Shown: positions 24,320 through 33,382, numbered from the stretch's first letter. The stretch is DNA of 52,545 nt from Candidatus Methanocrinis natronophilus (GCA_029167045.1 JARFPK010000014.1:1-52545), one strand, 5' to 3'. The notes: generated by a model from the sequence alone, not told the origin. Numbers and translations are program-made.

Positions 24320-27300
24320 TTACTGGTTCTTCTTGCCGGCGTCGCCGGAAGAGCCCGACGTCCCAGTCTCCTTAACACCGGCTTTGCCTTCCTTCTCCTC
24401 TTTCACTGGTGGGGGGACAATGGCGGCCGGTGATTCTCCAAGACGCTTCTTCAGGTCCTCGGTATGTTCAGCGTGTTCCCTGAAACGGTCCAGCTCAATC
24501 GCGTGCTGGCAGGCATTCAGGGCCTTCTGCCTAAGGTGGGCCTTCTTTGCCTCGTCCTTCTCCCTTTCCATCTGAAGTTCATACGCCTGGGCCAGATGTA
24601 AGTAAGCATGGGGATTGGCGTAGTCATCGAGAGATTTTTGTAGATGCTCTATCGCCAGGTCTACAGTAAAAGCCTTAATTTTGATGCTGTTGACAGTGGC
24701 GCTCTCGAACTCAACATCTTCCAGGACCACTCGCTTAGGGTTTAGTGCCAGATGAGATAACTCCTTGGCCGAGAATCCCAAGAAGTGAGTGTACAACTCT
24801 GGGTTATTATTGCCATCTTCGATAAGATAATACTCAATATCCTCAACCCGAGCTTTTTTGATAGTAGCATGTTTTATAATAGCTTCGGCTATGTAAATCT
24901 CGTTGACCTTGAACCCATTAAGGGTAGAGTTGGAAATTGTGGCGTTCTCCAGCCAGACGACCTTATCCTTCCATGAGATCTCTGAGGATATTTCTCCTCC
25001 AACGATAGACACTCTATCCAGCTTTGTCTCTTTAAGATCGAGCTTATCAAAGGTGAATTCTCGTTTTTTCTGAGCGTTCTGCGGGCTCGCCTCCAATATG
25101 CTTCTTCGGAGGTACAACCAGCCCCAACAGTGCTCCAGGTGAGACTGGGCGATACGCCTATTCTTATCTTCTTTAATGAAATTCTTCATGATTATATCTA
25201 GCTTACTCAAAATATCTTCCGCTTTAGCGAAGTTTACATCCCGCTCGATTAACATAGTGACTAAATATAAATTTGTTAGAGTATATAGCAAACCCGTGCT
25301 TGAAACCTTAAACCCTCCTGGATCTACACAGATATCGGTTAAACAACTTCCTTGTTTACATAAATTATATAATTTATCTCGATCGGATGCATAGCCATTT
25401 ATTAATGGATTAGTATTAACTAAATAACTGTCAATCGCCTTCAGATCTTCGAAAGCCAGGAAGTCTCTAAACTCCTGCTCAGACTGATGGTACATTTTAG
25501 ATCTCAGATAAGCTAGCCCCAGGAGGAAACCTATGCAAGGGACGAAGCTCTTAAATTTCACGTCGTCGCGTTTCTTGGCCAAACTCTTTGCCACGAGAAG
25601 ATGAGAGATGGCCTCTGAGTATTTCTTTTGTAAGATGCATATCCAGCCCATCCCTCCCAGGCATTTGATCTCGTTTTCCTCCCTTCCATCCACATTCATA
25701 TCAGCGTCCCGACAAGATGACAGAGCTCTGATCATCTGCTGATGAGCGCGCTTCAATAGGTCTTCTCGAAGGTCATTTGTCGCATGAGGAAGCTCCAATA
25801 GGTATGATCTTGCCATCAGCCAGGGGATCTCCCAGTTTCCTTGGGGATATTCGTCTAATAAGCCGGCCGTCTCCAGCTTGGATCGGGCCCTAATAAAATC
25901 ATTATTCTCAATCAGTTGTTTAGCTTCCTTTATAAGTCTCAGGCTCGATGATTCTTCTTGATTTTTCTTACGTTGGATTGCTATGCACTCATCCAGCCTT
26001 GACCGAGCTCCAATCAGATCCTCCTTTTTAATGAGGTCTTTGGATTCTTCTAGAAGTTTTTGGATCAATGATTCTTCTTGAGTTTTCTTATGCTGGATAG
26101 CTATGCACATATCCAACCTTGACCGGGCTATATCCAGATCCCCCTTTTTAACGAGGTCATTAGCTTCTTCTAGAAGTTTTTGGATCAATAGTTCGTCCCC
26201 TTCCTCCGAAGGAGCCTTACGAGTATTCTTGTCCTGGGTTTTGTTACATGTGCTGTGGATGCATATTTCCTTGAAGATGGATGGTATTTCGAGATAATAT
26301 TCTCGGAGGGACCTGCAAAAAATGTACTTCTCAATCTCTGTATCTTCTCCTTGAAACTCTGCTTTGATGAGGCTGAGCAAAGCGTAATAAGAAGCTAATC
26401 TCTTCTTATCCTCCTCTTTGGTAATTCTCCCCTTTAAATTATATGACAAAGCCAGCCCTACATAGTCGAAGCATAATTTTGTAGCTTCGTCGCAATACTC
26501 CCGGATATTATCATCTATATGACCGATTTCATACGATACCAAGGCGAGCGCGTAATAGCTCTGCCAATTCTTAGGATATCTCTCAATAGATGAGCACAAT
26601 GTCTGCCTGGCGCTATCAAGATACTCTTTTTTCTTATCAGAGCTTATATTCTCTAGGTTCGCGATCTCGATGTAGACCACAGCCAGGTTATAATGGGCCC
26701 AGGGATAATCATCGTCCTCCTGAAGAGCCCGATGGAAGCTCCTGGCTGCGTCTTCCAGCATCGGTTTATTGTTGTTCTTGGCTCTCAGATTCTCCCGGTA
26801 CTTCCTCAGACCTTGAGTAAAATGCCATGTTGCCTTCCATGGGACCATCTTGGCTTCATCGAAGGTGAGATCTGTAAAAATCCTACAAGCCAGCTCCACC
26901 ACCATATCGTCTCTGGTCCTCTTAGCTGGTTTATGTTTGGGGTCGGATAGATCCGACGCCGCCGGGAGGAGCTGCTCTTGCCCATCGACTATCCAGCTCA
27001 GAGTCCGGCCCCTTGTCGAGATCCTGGCGGTGAGGATCTCCCTATCCCCTTCCTTATGGAGACTGCCATAAATCTTGGGACGCCCTGCCAGCCGATCTAT
27101 AAGGGAGTTGATGACATTTCCCGGGATAGAGAGGGGCCCCATCGTCAGACTGGAATCTTCGGTGAAGATGTTGGTGGACAGATCCCCCTCCTCAACCTTT
27201 ATGGCAGATCCGAGCTTTTGTTCCATCATCGCCATCGATGAGACCTGCCTCGCCTCATCGACCTGATGATAGAGCCTGTTGAGGCGGTTGAGTTTGACGA

Positions 27301-28705
27301 CCAGAAGGGAGGAGATACCCTGGGCAGTAGTAGGCTTTTCAGCGTTCTCTTTGGTCTCATCTGCAAAGTCGACGACCACGATGCCCTTTCCGACCTTCCG
27401 CAGCCATAGGAGGCTCACCAGGATTATCCACAGAAAGATCAGGCCTTTCCAGTAGTGCCAAATGAAGGCTGCTGAATAGAAGTAGTAGCTCTCAAGTTTG
27501 ATAGGTGACTTTGGCTCCTGCATCATGACTGATATGGCGACGTTGCGCATCGATTCGTTGTCGTAGATGCTCGCCAAGATCACGTTCTGAAGGGTGTTGT
27601 TTTCACTGATTATTTTTATAATTTGATCTTTTTCAATTGAAGCAAAGAAATCATCCTTAGATCTCGAATGTATCTCTTGAAGTATCTGTCTCTTAATCGA
27701 CTGATTCTGAGTGGCCAGGGAGAGATAAAATAAAGCCTTTATTGTGTAATTATTTTTTATTTTTTCCAATGTTTCATTTGAATTAATTTCTTTCTTTATT
27801 GAACCGTCTGCAGTGTCATCCCGGTTCTCATCTGAACCGTCTGCCGAATCATCCTGGGAATGCTTAGTTAAGTTGTTTAACTCGTCACATTTCTCTAATG
27901 CTATCTTGAGGTTTTCTTCTGTGAAATCTGACGAGTTTCCCTTTATTGAAGAGGGATTTTTGATAATCCATCGCGAAATATTTGTATCAAAAAGCTGCTG
28001 AATGCTGAAGACTGTTATGAAATTAGGTTCTTGATTAAATGCATTATTATAAACTGTTTCGTTTAACAATAATTTTTGGAACAAAGACTCGTTCGAAAAT
28101 TGCTGGCAAAAGTAGGCTTTACTAGTATAGATTTTAATCAGCTCTAATGTCTGCCGTTCATCTGGGGGCAGAGAAATTGAGTAGTTGCTTATTTTTTGAA
28201 CCTTGTTATCGAGTTCCAGGGGATCCAGCTGGTAATGCAAGGAAAGAGAAGAAAATAGAGAAGATAAGAGTACGGACAATACTAATAGAGTAATAATCGT
28301 CTTACCCATGTCGCTCCTCAGCATCCGCCATCCTCGGCCAAACCAACGAGAAGGAGCAATGAAATAATATAATAAACAAATAGATTGATTAGGACAGCAT
28401 TTGACGAAACGCTCACATAAATGCATTGTCCATCTTCTGAGCGTAGTTTTATGCATCAAATGATAAACAATTGTTAAAATTAATGCTATTAATAGGAACA
28501 ATATAATTAATATAATAATATTAAAGATAGACGAAATATACTCTTTAAGAGGTTTTAAAAATGATCCGTCCAAAATATTCTTTACAATATCAAGATACTC
28601 AAAAATATTAAAAAACATTTGTATAATTAACAATGTGATAATAGATATTAACGCCAAACCCACAAATGCTAGAAATCTATCTTTGAACCCTTTCCATATA
28701 GACAT
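24320..28705 (-). CDS. Giant membrane-anchored TPR-repeat protein
   Basis: A 1461-residue protein. Hydrophobic segments lie near residues 10-35 (FLAFVGLALISIITLLIIQM), 55-85, 134-155 and about 415-435 (YWKGLIFLWIILVSLLWLRK). An extracytoplasmic region of about 250 residues lies between the last two, with an Asp/Ser-rich stretch (QDDSADGSDENRDDTADGS). From about 440 on it is soluble. TPR-type helices begin near 640 (AHYNLAVVYIEIANLENISS). Three tandem 40-residue units follow at 840-955. A C-terminal region has alternating T-I-x-x-A/S pattern (ENATISNSTLNGFKVNEIYI) like a pentapeptide or beta-helix, and a last TPR pair. Base composition is much more AT-rich than flanking genes and codon use differs, so recent acquisition is likely. 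No enzyme motif is seen; scaffold or sensing is inference. Confidence 0.8.
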   Translation of the reverse strand: MSIWKGFKDRFLAFVGLALISIITLLIIQMFFNIFEYLDIVKNILDGSFLKPLKEYISSIFNIIILIILFLLIALILTIVYHLMHKTTLRRWTMHLCERFVKCCPNQSICLLYYFIAPSRWFGRGWRMLRSDMGKTIITLLVLSVLLSSLFSSLSLHYQLDPLELDNKVQKISNYSISLPPDERQTLELIKIYTSKAYFCQQFSNESLFQKLLLNETVYNNAFNQEPNFITVFSIQQLFDTNISRWIIKNPSSIKGNSSDFTEENLKIALEKCDELNNLTKHSQDDSADGSDENRDDTADGSIKKEINSNETLEKIKNNYTIKALFYLSLATQNQSIKRQILQEIHSRSKDDFFASIEKDQIIKIISENNTLQNVILASIYDNESMRNVAISVMMQEPKSPIKLESYYFYSAAFIWHYWKGLIFLWIILVSLLWLRKVGKGIVVVDFADETKENAEKPTTAQGISSLLVVKLNRLNRLYHQVDEARQVSSMAMMEQKLGSAIKVEEGDLSTNIFTEDSSLTMGPLSIPGNVINSLIDRLAGRPKIYGSLHKEGDREILTARISTRGRTLSWIVDGQEQLLPAASDLSDPKHKPAKRTRDDMVVELACRIFTDLTFDEAKMVPWKATWHFTQGLRKYRENLRAKNNNKPMLEDAARSFHRALQEDDDYPWAHYNLAVVYIEIANLENISSDKKKEYLDSARQTLCSSIERYPKNWQSYYALALVSYEIGHIDDNIREYCDEATKLCFDYVGLALSYNLKGRITKEEDKKRLASYYALLSLIKAEFQGEDTEIEKYIFCRSLREYYLEIPSIFKEICIHSTCNKTQDKNTRKAPSEEGDELLIQKLLEEANDLVKKGDLDIARSRLDMCIAIQHKKTQEESLIQKLLEESKDLIKKEDLIGARSRLDECIAIQRKKNQEESSSLRLIKEAKQLIENNDFIRARSKLETAGLLDEYPQGNWEIPWLMARSYLLELPHATNDLREDLLKRAHQQMIRALSSCRDADMNVDGREENEIKCLGGMGWICILQKKYSEAISHLLVAKSLAKKRDDVKFKSFVPCIGFLLGLAYLRSKMYHQSEQEFRDFLAFEDLKAIDSYLVNTNPLINGYASDRDKLYNLCKQGSCLTDICVDPGGFKVSSTGLLYTLTNLYLVTMLIERDVNFAKAEDILSKLDIIMKNFIKEDKNRRIAQSHLEHCWGWLYLRRSILEASPQNAQKKREFTFDKLDLKETKLDRVSIVGGEISSEISWKDKVVWLENATISNSTLNGFKVNEIYIAEAIIKHATIKKARVEDIEYYLIEDGNNNPELYTHFLGFSAKELSHLALNPKRVVLEDVEFESATVNSIKIKAFTVDLAIEHLQKSLDDYANPHAYLHLAQAYELQMEREKDEAKKAHLRQKALNACQHAIELDRFREHAEHTEDLKKRLGESPAAIVPPPVKEEKEGKAGVKETGTSGSSGDAGKKNQ
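25840..26188 (-). repeat. Three tandem 40-residue (120-base) repeats within the TPR gene
   Basis: Residues 840-879 and 880-919 are near-identical (LIQKLLEEANDLVKKGDL; LIQKLLEESKDLIKKEDL, each followed by ARSRLD and CIAIQ). The third copy (LRLIKEAKQLIENNDFIRAR) is more diverged. The helix-turn-helix pattern is TPR-like with a longer loop (KKTQEES). The DNA of the first two copies is still very similar, so copy-number change by recombination is likely. Confidence 0.85.
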
Positions 28706-29234
28706 CTGAGAACCTGCCTGCTAGCTTGGACAGCATAATAGTTGTAACTATTAACATTTAAATTTAATGCTCGTTATTTCATTATATATATTTTTTATAT
28801 TTTCTTATTTCTATTAATTTATATCAAGATAGAAGGATTGCCAGGAGATGCCCAAGGCCGCAGTTCATGGAAATGCCTCCACCTGACGAAGATTGTGATC
28901 TGCGGTGTGTGACCAACGAAGGATCACGAAATCCCCATGAAACAGTCTTCTCGCACTTCCTGAGATTGGAGCAAAGTCACCTATTTTTGGAGGATGACAG
29001 TCTCAGAGATAAAACCATCCCTGGGGCAGAAACGTCTACGTCATGACGACTCTCAGATGTTAGTATTCCATCGCCAAGAATAGATCTATAGCCCTTCCCG
29101 ATACTTTCGAGGGGATCTTCCGATATAGCGTAGATCCTGAGAAGAGAAAAAGAACGAGGAGCCCTTAAATATCATAGATCATCTAGATCCCATCCCGGCA
29201 GCCGGCGTCGACGAGAGTATACGAAGGCGGCGAG
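28706..29234. other. Intergenic region, no gene seen
   Basis: The first 110 bases are extremely AT-rich (long runs of A/T, including ttatatattttttatatttt) and would serve as promoter for the TPR gene. The remaining 400 bases are of mixed composition with no reading frame that looks like protein on either strand, and may be degraded coding DNA. I see no RNA gene or clear repeat. Confidence 0.6.
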
Positions 29235-29570
29235 ATGAGACTTGATGAGACGGTCCCCATGGAATCAAAGATCCTACAGCCGGTGAGCGGCGCCCATCGG
29301 ATGGAGCTATACCCCTACATCAGAACCGTCGACATGCTCTCCTCCAACTCTTACATCATCTCCTAGGAGGAGCAGCTCGCCCTCATAGATCCGGGAGGGG
29401 TCGACACGATCAGGGGGAGAGGCTGGTGGAGGTTCTGGCCGGGCTCTACTAGGGAAAGCCCAGGCCCCTGGTCGTCTATCTGACCCACGTCCACGTCGAC
29501 CACTCCCTCCAGCTCTGCCGCCGGGACCTCTTCCGAGAGTTCGATCAGGTCGGCCTGGCGATATAAGCCA
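29235..29570 (+). pseudogene. Metallo-beta-lactamase-fold hydrolase, truncated with stops and a frameshift
   Basis: From ATG 29235 the frame reads MELYPYIRTVDMLSSNSYII, hits TAG, and continues EEQLALIDPGGVDT. After a frameshift near 29420 it reads RLVEVLAGLY, TAG, GKPRPLVVYLTHVHVDHSLQ. THVHVDH is the metal-binding HxHxDH motif of MBL-fold hydrolases. The sequence is cut at about 29570, where an IS630-type fragment begins. Downstream of that fragment, NAGEVRLDINRRIRGVYARR (29924-29983) may be its tail. Both stops are TAG, but the frameshift and truncation show a dead gene and not pyrrolysine decoding. An intact paralogue with this fold is at 36202. Confidence 0.8.
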
Positions 29571-29893
29571 GCGTTTTTATGCTCGCGATTCTGCGATCCA
29601 AGCATTGCTTTGAAAGTGCTGACAGCTCTATCTCAGCCATATTAAGCCAGCTTCCCTTCTTTGGAGTATAATGGTATTCGAACCTCTTTGCAAGATTGAA
29701 AGCGTCTTCAGGATTAAGAGCCTTATAAAATGAGCCGGCAGTATGAGTATTAAGATTATCCTGAACCAACACGATGGTCTCAGCTTCAGGATAACTATCA
29801 GAAAGAATTTTCATAAAATCTGTATAATTAAGATCATGATCTTGCCGAATGGAGAGAAGATGACCACTGAAATATCCAAGAAACAGCGCGAAA
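29571..29893 (-). mobile_element. IS630-family transposase fragment
   Basis: The minus-strand frame contains TIVLVQDNLNTHTAGSFYKA and HYTPKKGSWLNMAEIELSAL and then SKQCLDRRI. This is the C-terminal half of the DDE domain of IS630-type transposases, including the second catalytic Asp in QDN and the final Glu in NMAEIE. The N-terminal half, the helix-turn-helix domain and the extreme C-terminus are missing, and I find no clear terminal inverted repeats at the joints. It is an immobile remnant that disrupts the MBL-fold gene. Confidence 0.85.
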
Positions 29894-30002
29894 TCCTGGA
29901 TGCTCTTCATATGTGTGCCTAAACGCTGGGGAGGTCAGGTTGGATATCAACCGGAGGATCCGGGGGGTCTATGCCAGAAGAGACATCATGGCGGCGGCCA
30001 GA

Positions 30003-30668
30003 TCACTCGACGCCCCTGGTGGTGATCAGAAGCTCCGCCGTCGCCCCCTCGGGCATCGACCTGTGCTTCATAAGCCGGGCGATCCTCCTGCCCTCAGACC
30101 TCTTCTCCAAGAAGATGGAGGTCTTGGTGGCGTGATCCATCGCCATCCCCCCCAGGGGGCGGAGGTTTCCGGTCTCGATCTCCATGTAGACCTGGTTTGT
30201 TAACACCACCGGGATCCTGTGCCTCCTCGCCATCTCCTGGAGGTCGCCGAGCTGGGCAGCTAGAGCCCTCCGAACTGGCCTGTTGTCCTCCCCCTCGAAG
30301 GCAGCCCGGTAGAGGGACGTAGCCGAGTCGAGGAGGACGAGGCCGAACTCCTTTCCCATGATCTTGGTGGCGTCTTTGATGGAGGCGTGCTGCTGCTCCA
30401 GGTTCAGCGGCTCGAAGACGACGATCTTCGCCCCCACCTCCTTCGCCCCCTCCCCGGCGATCTGCCTGAACCTCTCGACGGAGAACCCCTCGGTGTCGAT
30501 GAAGATCACCTTATGGCCGATGCCTACGGCCCTCACCGCCAGCTGTAGAATTATGTTCGTCTTGCCGGTCCCCGCCTCGCCGTAGATCTGGGTTATGACC
30601 CCCGGCTCAAACCCCCCGCCCAGGAGCCGGTCCAGCCCCTCACAACCTGAAGAGAGCCTCTCCTGCAT
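30003..30668 (-). CDS. radB: DNA repair and recombination protein RadB
   Basis: A 221-residue RecA-fold paralogue specific to Euryarchaeota. Walker A is GEAGTGKTN (30-38), Walker B is FGLVLLDSATSLY, and the PVVLTNQVYMEIETG strand is typical of RadA/RadB. It lacks the N-terminal HhH domain of RadA, as expected for RadB. Family knowledge: it binds DNA and assists RadA, with weak ATPase. It is the last gene of the marker 9-COG1767-DUF447-radB run, with 37 bases separating it from DUF447. The end lies next to the IS630-disrupted locus. Confidence 0.92.
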   Translation of the reverse strand: MQERLSSGCEGLDRLLGGGFEPGVITQIYGEAGTGKTNIILQLAVRAVGIGHKVIFIDTEGFSVERFRQIAGEGAKEVGAKIVVFEPLNLEQQHASIKDATKIMGKEFGLVLLDSATSLYRAAFEGEDNRPVRRALAAQLGDLQEMARRHRIPVVLTNQVYMEIETGNLRPLGGMAMDHATKTSIFLEKRSEGRRIARLMKHRSMPEGATAELLITTRGVE

Positions 30669-30705
30669 CGTACCCGATCGACCTCCACGATCTCATCATA
30701 TCTTT

Positions 30706-31299
30706 TCAATCACCATCAGTCTGCTCGATCAGCTCTTCGAGCCGGTCCATCGCCTCGATCTCCCTCGGGCCGCCGCACCGGCCAACGATCCGCCTTATCC
30801 TGAAGATCTCCTCGAGGTAGATGTCGCTTCTCAGGGCGACGTAGCGGGTGGCGGCGACGGCCGCCTCCACCACCAGGTTAACGCCTCTGTTCACCGCCCG
30901 AAACTCCCTCCCCAAGACCTCTCCCCTGACGAACTCCGCCTCCGGCAGGGAGATGTCCAGATCCTTCGGCTCGCACCTGAATAAGGCCCAGGCCTCGGCG
31001 TCCCTGAGGGTCAGCTCCCCGTCCCTCTCAACGAACATATCTTCGGGGATGTCGCCCAGGGCCGTCTCTACAAAGAGGATCGGATCGTGGGATACGTTGG
31101 CGACGAACTTCCTCTTTGCCAGTATGTTATCTCTGGTATGGGATCCGACGAAGAGCCGGATGGAGAGGCTGTCGCCTTCCTTGATCAACCCCATGGGCGC
31201 GGCGTTGGGAACGCCCTTCCCGCCCTTTGTGGTGGCTATTATCTCGTTGATCCCATCGAATATCCCCAGCTCTTCGATATCTTCAAGATCATAAATCAT
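30706..31299 (-). CDS. DUF447 family protein (flavin-reductase-like fold)
   Basis: A 197-residue protein. The opening IFDGINEIIATTKGGKGVPN followed by AAPMGLIKEGD is diagnostic of DUF447, a split-barrel FMN-binding-like family of Euryarchaeota. LFVGSHTRDNILAKRKFVAN and FVETALGDIP are also family-like. The C-terminal part forms a helical segment (IEAMDRLEELIEQT). The start overlaps the stop of the CitG-like gene as ATGA. In methanogens this family often sits beside the CitG-like and marker 9 genes, which suggests shared cofactor chemistry, but its substrate and flavin have not been assigned to my knowledge. Confidence 0.82.
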   Translation of the reverse strand: MIYDLEDIEELGIFDGINEIIATTKGGKGVPNAAPMGLIKEGDSLSIRLFVGSHTRDNILAKRKFVANVSHDPILFVETALGDIPEDMFVERDGELTLRDAEAWALFRCEPKDLDISLPEAEFVRGEVLGREFRAVNRGVNLVVEAAVAATRYVALRSDIYLEEIFRIRRIVGRCGGPREIEAMDRLEELIEQTDGD

Positions 31300-32168
31300 C
31301 CTTCTTCACTCCTGAGAATGGCCCCCTCCATAAGCGCTATGAAGAGGGCCGCAGCGATGAGGTCTGCCGTCGATCCGGGGTTTACATCCTCCTCTATGAA
31401 CTCGTCGTCCAGCTTTCCGGCGAGGCGGAGGGTCTCAGAGACCTCCCCCCCTAGAATCGATCTCGCCCTCTCCGAGACCTCCACCGCCTTGGCGGCACCG
31501 AACTTCGAGGCTACGAGGCCGTCGGGGACCTCTGCCAGAGCCTCGATATAGGATATCACCACCCCGTCGTTGATCCCCAGATCTGCGACCTTCTCTGCCA
31601 GGATCCTGGAGATGGAGAAGCTCCTCTCAAAGCCGGTCGACCACTCCCTCGCGACCAGGTCATGGCCCGAGGAGAGGCGCATCAGGTCGAGGAGGGTCCT
31701 CTTCTCCGATAGCAACCGGTCCTTTGAGGCGGGGTCCTGGAGGCTGAGGTCCTCCACCTCCGCCACCCTGGCCCCAGCGATCCTGAAGGCGGCGTAGAAC
31801 TCGACGGCGTCCTCCACGGTCGTCTCCTCCAGAACCCGGACCGCCTCTTCCCGGAGATCGCCGCCTCTTCCCGCGGCCTTCGCCAGGGGGATGAGGAGAG
31901 CGATCGTCCCGAAGTGGGTGTTCTGGGAGAGGCCCCACCCCCTCCAGGCCGAGACGGCGCGCAGGATCAGAGCGCCCGTCGGCTCTCCGCCCAGGGCAGC
32001 ATCCCTGAATACAGGGTAGGCGGAGAGGGCGCTGATCAGGAAGTGGTGGAACTTAATCTCCTCGAAGTCGTGGGACCGGTCGACGTTCCCTGGCTTCGGG
32101 GTAGAGGATAGCTCGAGGAGCATAGATAGCAGTGCCCCCTGAGCTATGCGGTCGGGAGTCGTCTTCAT
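31296..32168 (-). CDS. CitG/MdcB-like (triphosphoribosyl-dephospho-CoA synthase family) protein
   Basis: A 290-residue protein of COG1767. LSSTPKPGNVDRSHDFEEIK (about 20-39) is the family's nucleotide-binding signature, with further motifs GLSQNTHFGTIALLIPLAKA and NPGSTADLIAAALF near the C-terminus, where enterobacterial CitG also has its NPG-S-A-D-L. In bacteria the family makes the prosthetic-group precursor of citrate lyase. Methanogens lack that enzyme, so a related phosphoribosyl-transfer reaction in a methanogen cofactor is more likely. ATG 32168 overlaps the marker 9 stop as ATGA, and its own stop overlaps DUF447. The upstream in-frame stretch overlaps marker 9 and is not used. Confidence 0.8.
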   Translation of the reverse strand: MKTTPDRIAQGALLSMLLELSSTPKPGNVDRSHDFEEIKFHHFLISALSAYPVFRDAALGGEPTGALILRAVSAWRGWGLSQNTHFGTIALLIPLAKAAGRGGDLREEAVRVLEETTVEDAVEFYAAFRIAGARVAEVEDLSLQDPASKDRLLSEKRTLLDLMRLSSGHDLVAREWSTGFERSFSISRILAEKVADLGINDGVVISYIEALAEVPDGLVASKFGAAKAVEVSERARSILGGEVSETLRLAGKLDDEFIEEDVNPGSTADLIAAALFIALMEGAILRSEEG

Positions 32169-33133
32169 CTCTTCAAAAGATCCTCGGAGAGCTTCTTCTT
32201 CAGCCTCATGTACTCGTCGGGAGATATGCCGCCCCTCTTCAGGACGGCGTCCCTCATGAAACAGGGCTTCGTTATCTTGCAGCACCATGCCAGGCTTCCA
32301 AAGCAGGTCCCCTCCCCCGGCTCCAGGGGCGTCCCCCTCGTCAGGGCGATCTTAATATCGACGAACTCCTGGGGGGTCAAATCGATCTTCTTGAGGGCTC
32401 CCAGAAGGGGGCAGCTCTTGACGGGAGGACAGCAGAAGGAGATGGCCCGCAGGTCGCCCCCCGAGCAGATGTGCTTTGGGGCGTTGTACCAGCCGACGAT
32501 CTTCTGGTATCTCTTCAGGGCGTCGGCGAGCCAATCGACGAACTCCGGGTCTGCCTTATCCGATAGAGATATCATATCCGCTCCCATGGAAAGGATCTCC
32601 TTGGCTGCCTTGAAGTCGCCGACTTCACACCTCACCATGATAGGGGGAGATCCTCCTTCAGAGATCCGCTTCACCACCTTCGCCGCCCCGGGGCCTGCCC
32701 TCCGAAGGTCGAGGTGGAGGAGGTCGGCCCCCGCATCTTTGAGTTCTCTTCCCAGGGCCTCGATATCCCCGACGGCGTCAGGGCTCGCCCTCACTGATAG
32801 GGCGGCTCCGGTCCCCTTGACGGCTCCGACGACCTCGCAGATATCGTCGGTCCTGGGCAGGACCACCTCCATCAGCCGCTCCTCCTCCGCGGCCATCCTT
32901 CCAGCCTCCACCAGCTCATCTATATCCCCGCCGGAGGTCGAGAACCCCAGGGCTGATCCGATCCGGCCCTCTTCCATCGCCCTCCTTATCTCCGATGGGG
33001 AGACCCGGGATAGGTCGAAACGCCCCAGCATCACCAGACCTGCCGAGCCGTTGAGGCTCCCGAGGTTCGATGAGCCGTTAGGCGATACAATCCCCAGAGG
33101 ATTGTCAAGTTTCAGGTATCCGATCTCAAGCAT
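32165..33133 (-). CDS. Methanogenesis marker 9 protein (dihydroorotate dehydrogenase-like barrel with Cys-rich tail)
   Basis: A 322-residue protein. Residues 1 to about 210 are a TIM-barrel like the FMN enzymes dihydroorotate dehydrogenase and tRNA-dihydrouridine synthase. The C-terminal third has the marker-9 cysteine set: HICSGGDLRAISFCCPPVKS then CPLL, and GTCFGSLAWCCKITKPCFM. That is enough cysteines for one or two Fe-S clusters. The family is confined to methanogens and its reaction is unknown. ATG 33133 (TTG 33136 is also in frame). It starts the run marker 9-COG1767-DUF447-radB with stop/start overlaps, so one transcript is very likely. Confidence 0.85.
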   Translation of the reverse strand: MLEIGYLKLDNPLGIVSPNGSSNLGSLNGSAGLVMLGRFDLSRVSPSEIRRAMEEGRIGSALGFSTSGGDIDELVEAGRMAAEEERLMEVVLPRTDDICEVVGAVKGTGAALSVRASPDAVGDIEALGRELKDAGADLLHLDLRRAGPGAAKVVKRISEGGSPPIMVRCEVGDFKAAKEILSMGADMISLSDKADPEFVDWLADALKRYQKIVGWYNAPKHICSGGDLRAISFCCPPVKSCPLLGALKKIDLTPQEFVDIKIALTRGTPLEPGEGTCFGSLAWCCKITKPCFMRDAVLKRGGISPDEYMRLKKKLSEDLLKR

Positions 33134-33259
33134 CAATATCGGGCCCCATCTCGACTCCCCTCCCGGGCATATCAGCTTTTCGGCCTTGGGAAGCTTAAGA
33201 CGGTCCGGCGTTTTAAGCCGCTGTTCTGATATAATTCTGGTTTTTAAAAAAAAGGCCGA

Positions 33260-33382
33260 TCAGCCCTTCTTGGCCGGGACCATGGGCTTTCCGCAGCAGA
33301 CGAGCTGGCCCGCGCCAGCCTCCTTGACCTCCACCAAGTTTCCGCAGACGTCACAACTATAAACCTCACCTACTTTGGTCAT
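33260..33382 (-). CDS. Desulforedoxin-like miniprotein
   Basis: A 40-residue protein, ATG 33382 to stop 33260, with ribosome site GAGGTGAT. It reads [20 protein letters not shown], then [16 protein letters not shown]. Cysteines in CDVC and in the CC pair make the FeCys4 site of desulforedoxin and of the N-terminal domain of class I superoxide reductase. Here the domain stands alone, with no superoxide reductase body attached. Such stand-alone proteins occur in methanogens and probably move electrons in oxidative defence. A poly-A/T region lies downstream. Too short for usual length cut-offs, but well supported by motif and ribosome site. Confidence 0.85.
   Translation of the reverse strand: MTKVGEVYSCDVCGNLVEVKEAGAGQLVCCGKPMVPAKKG

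Noticed and set aside
29235-29570. In-frame TAG codons in the MBL-fold gene as possible pyrrolysine sites
   Set aside because: The same gene also has a frameshift and is cut by an IS fragment. No pyrrolysine genes are visible and neither position is a known pyrrolysine site.
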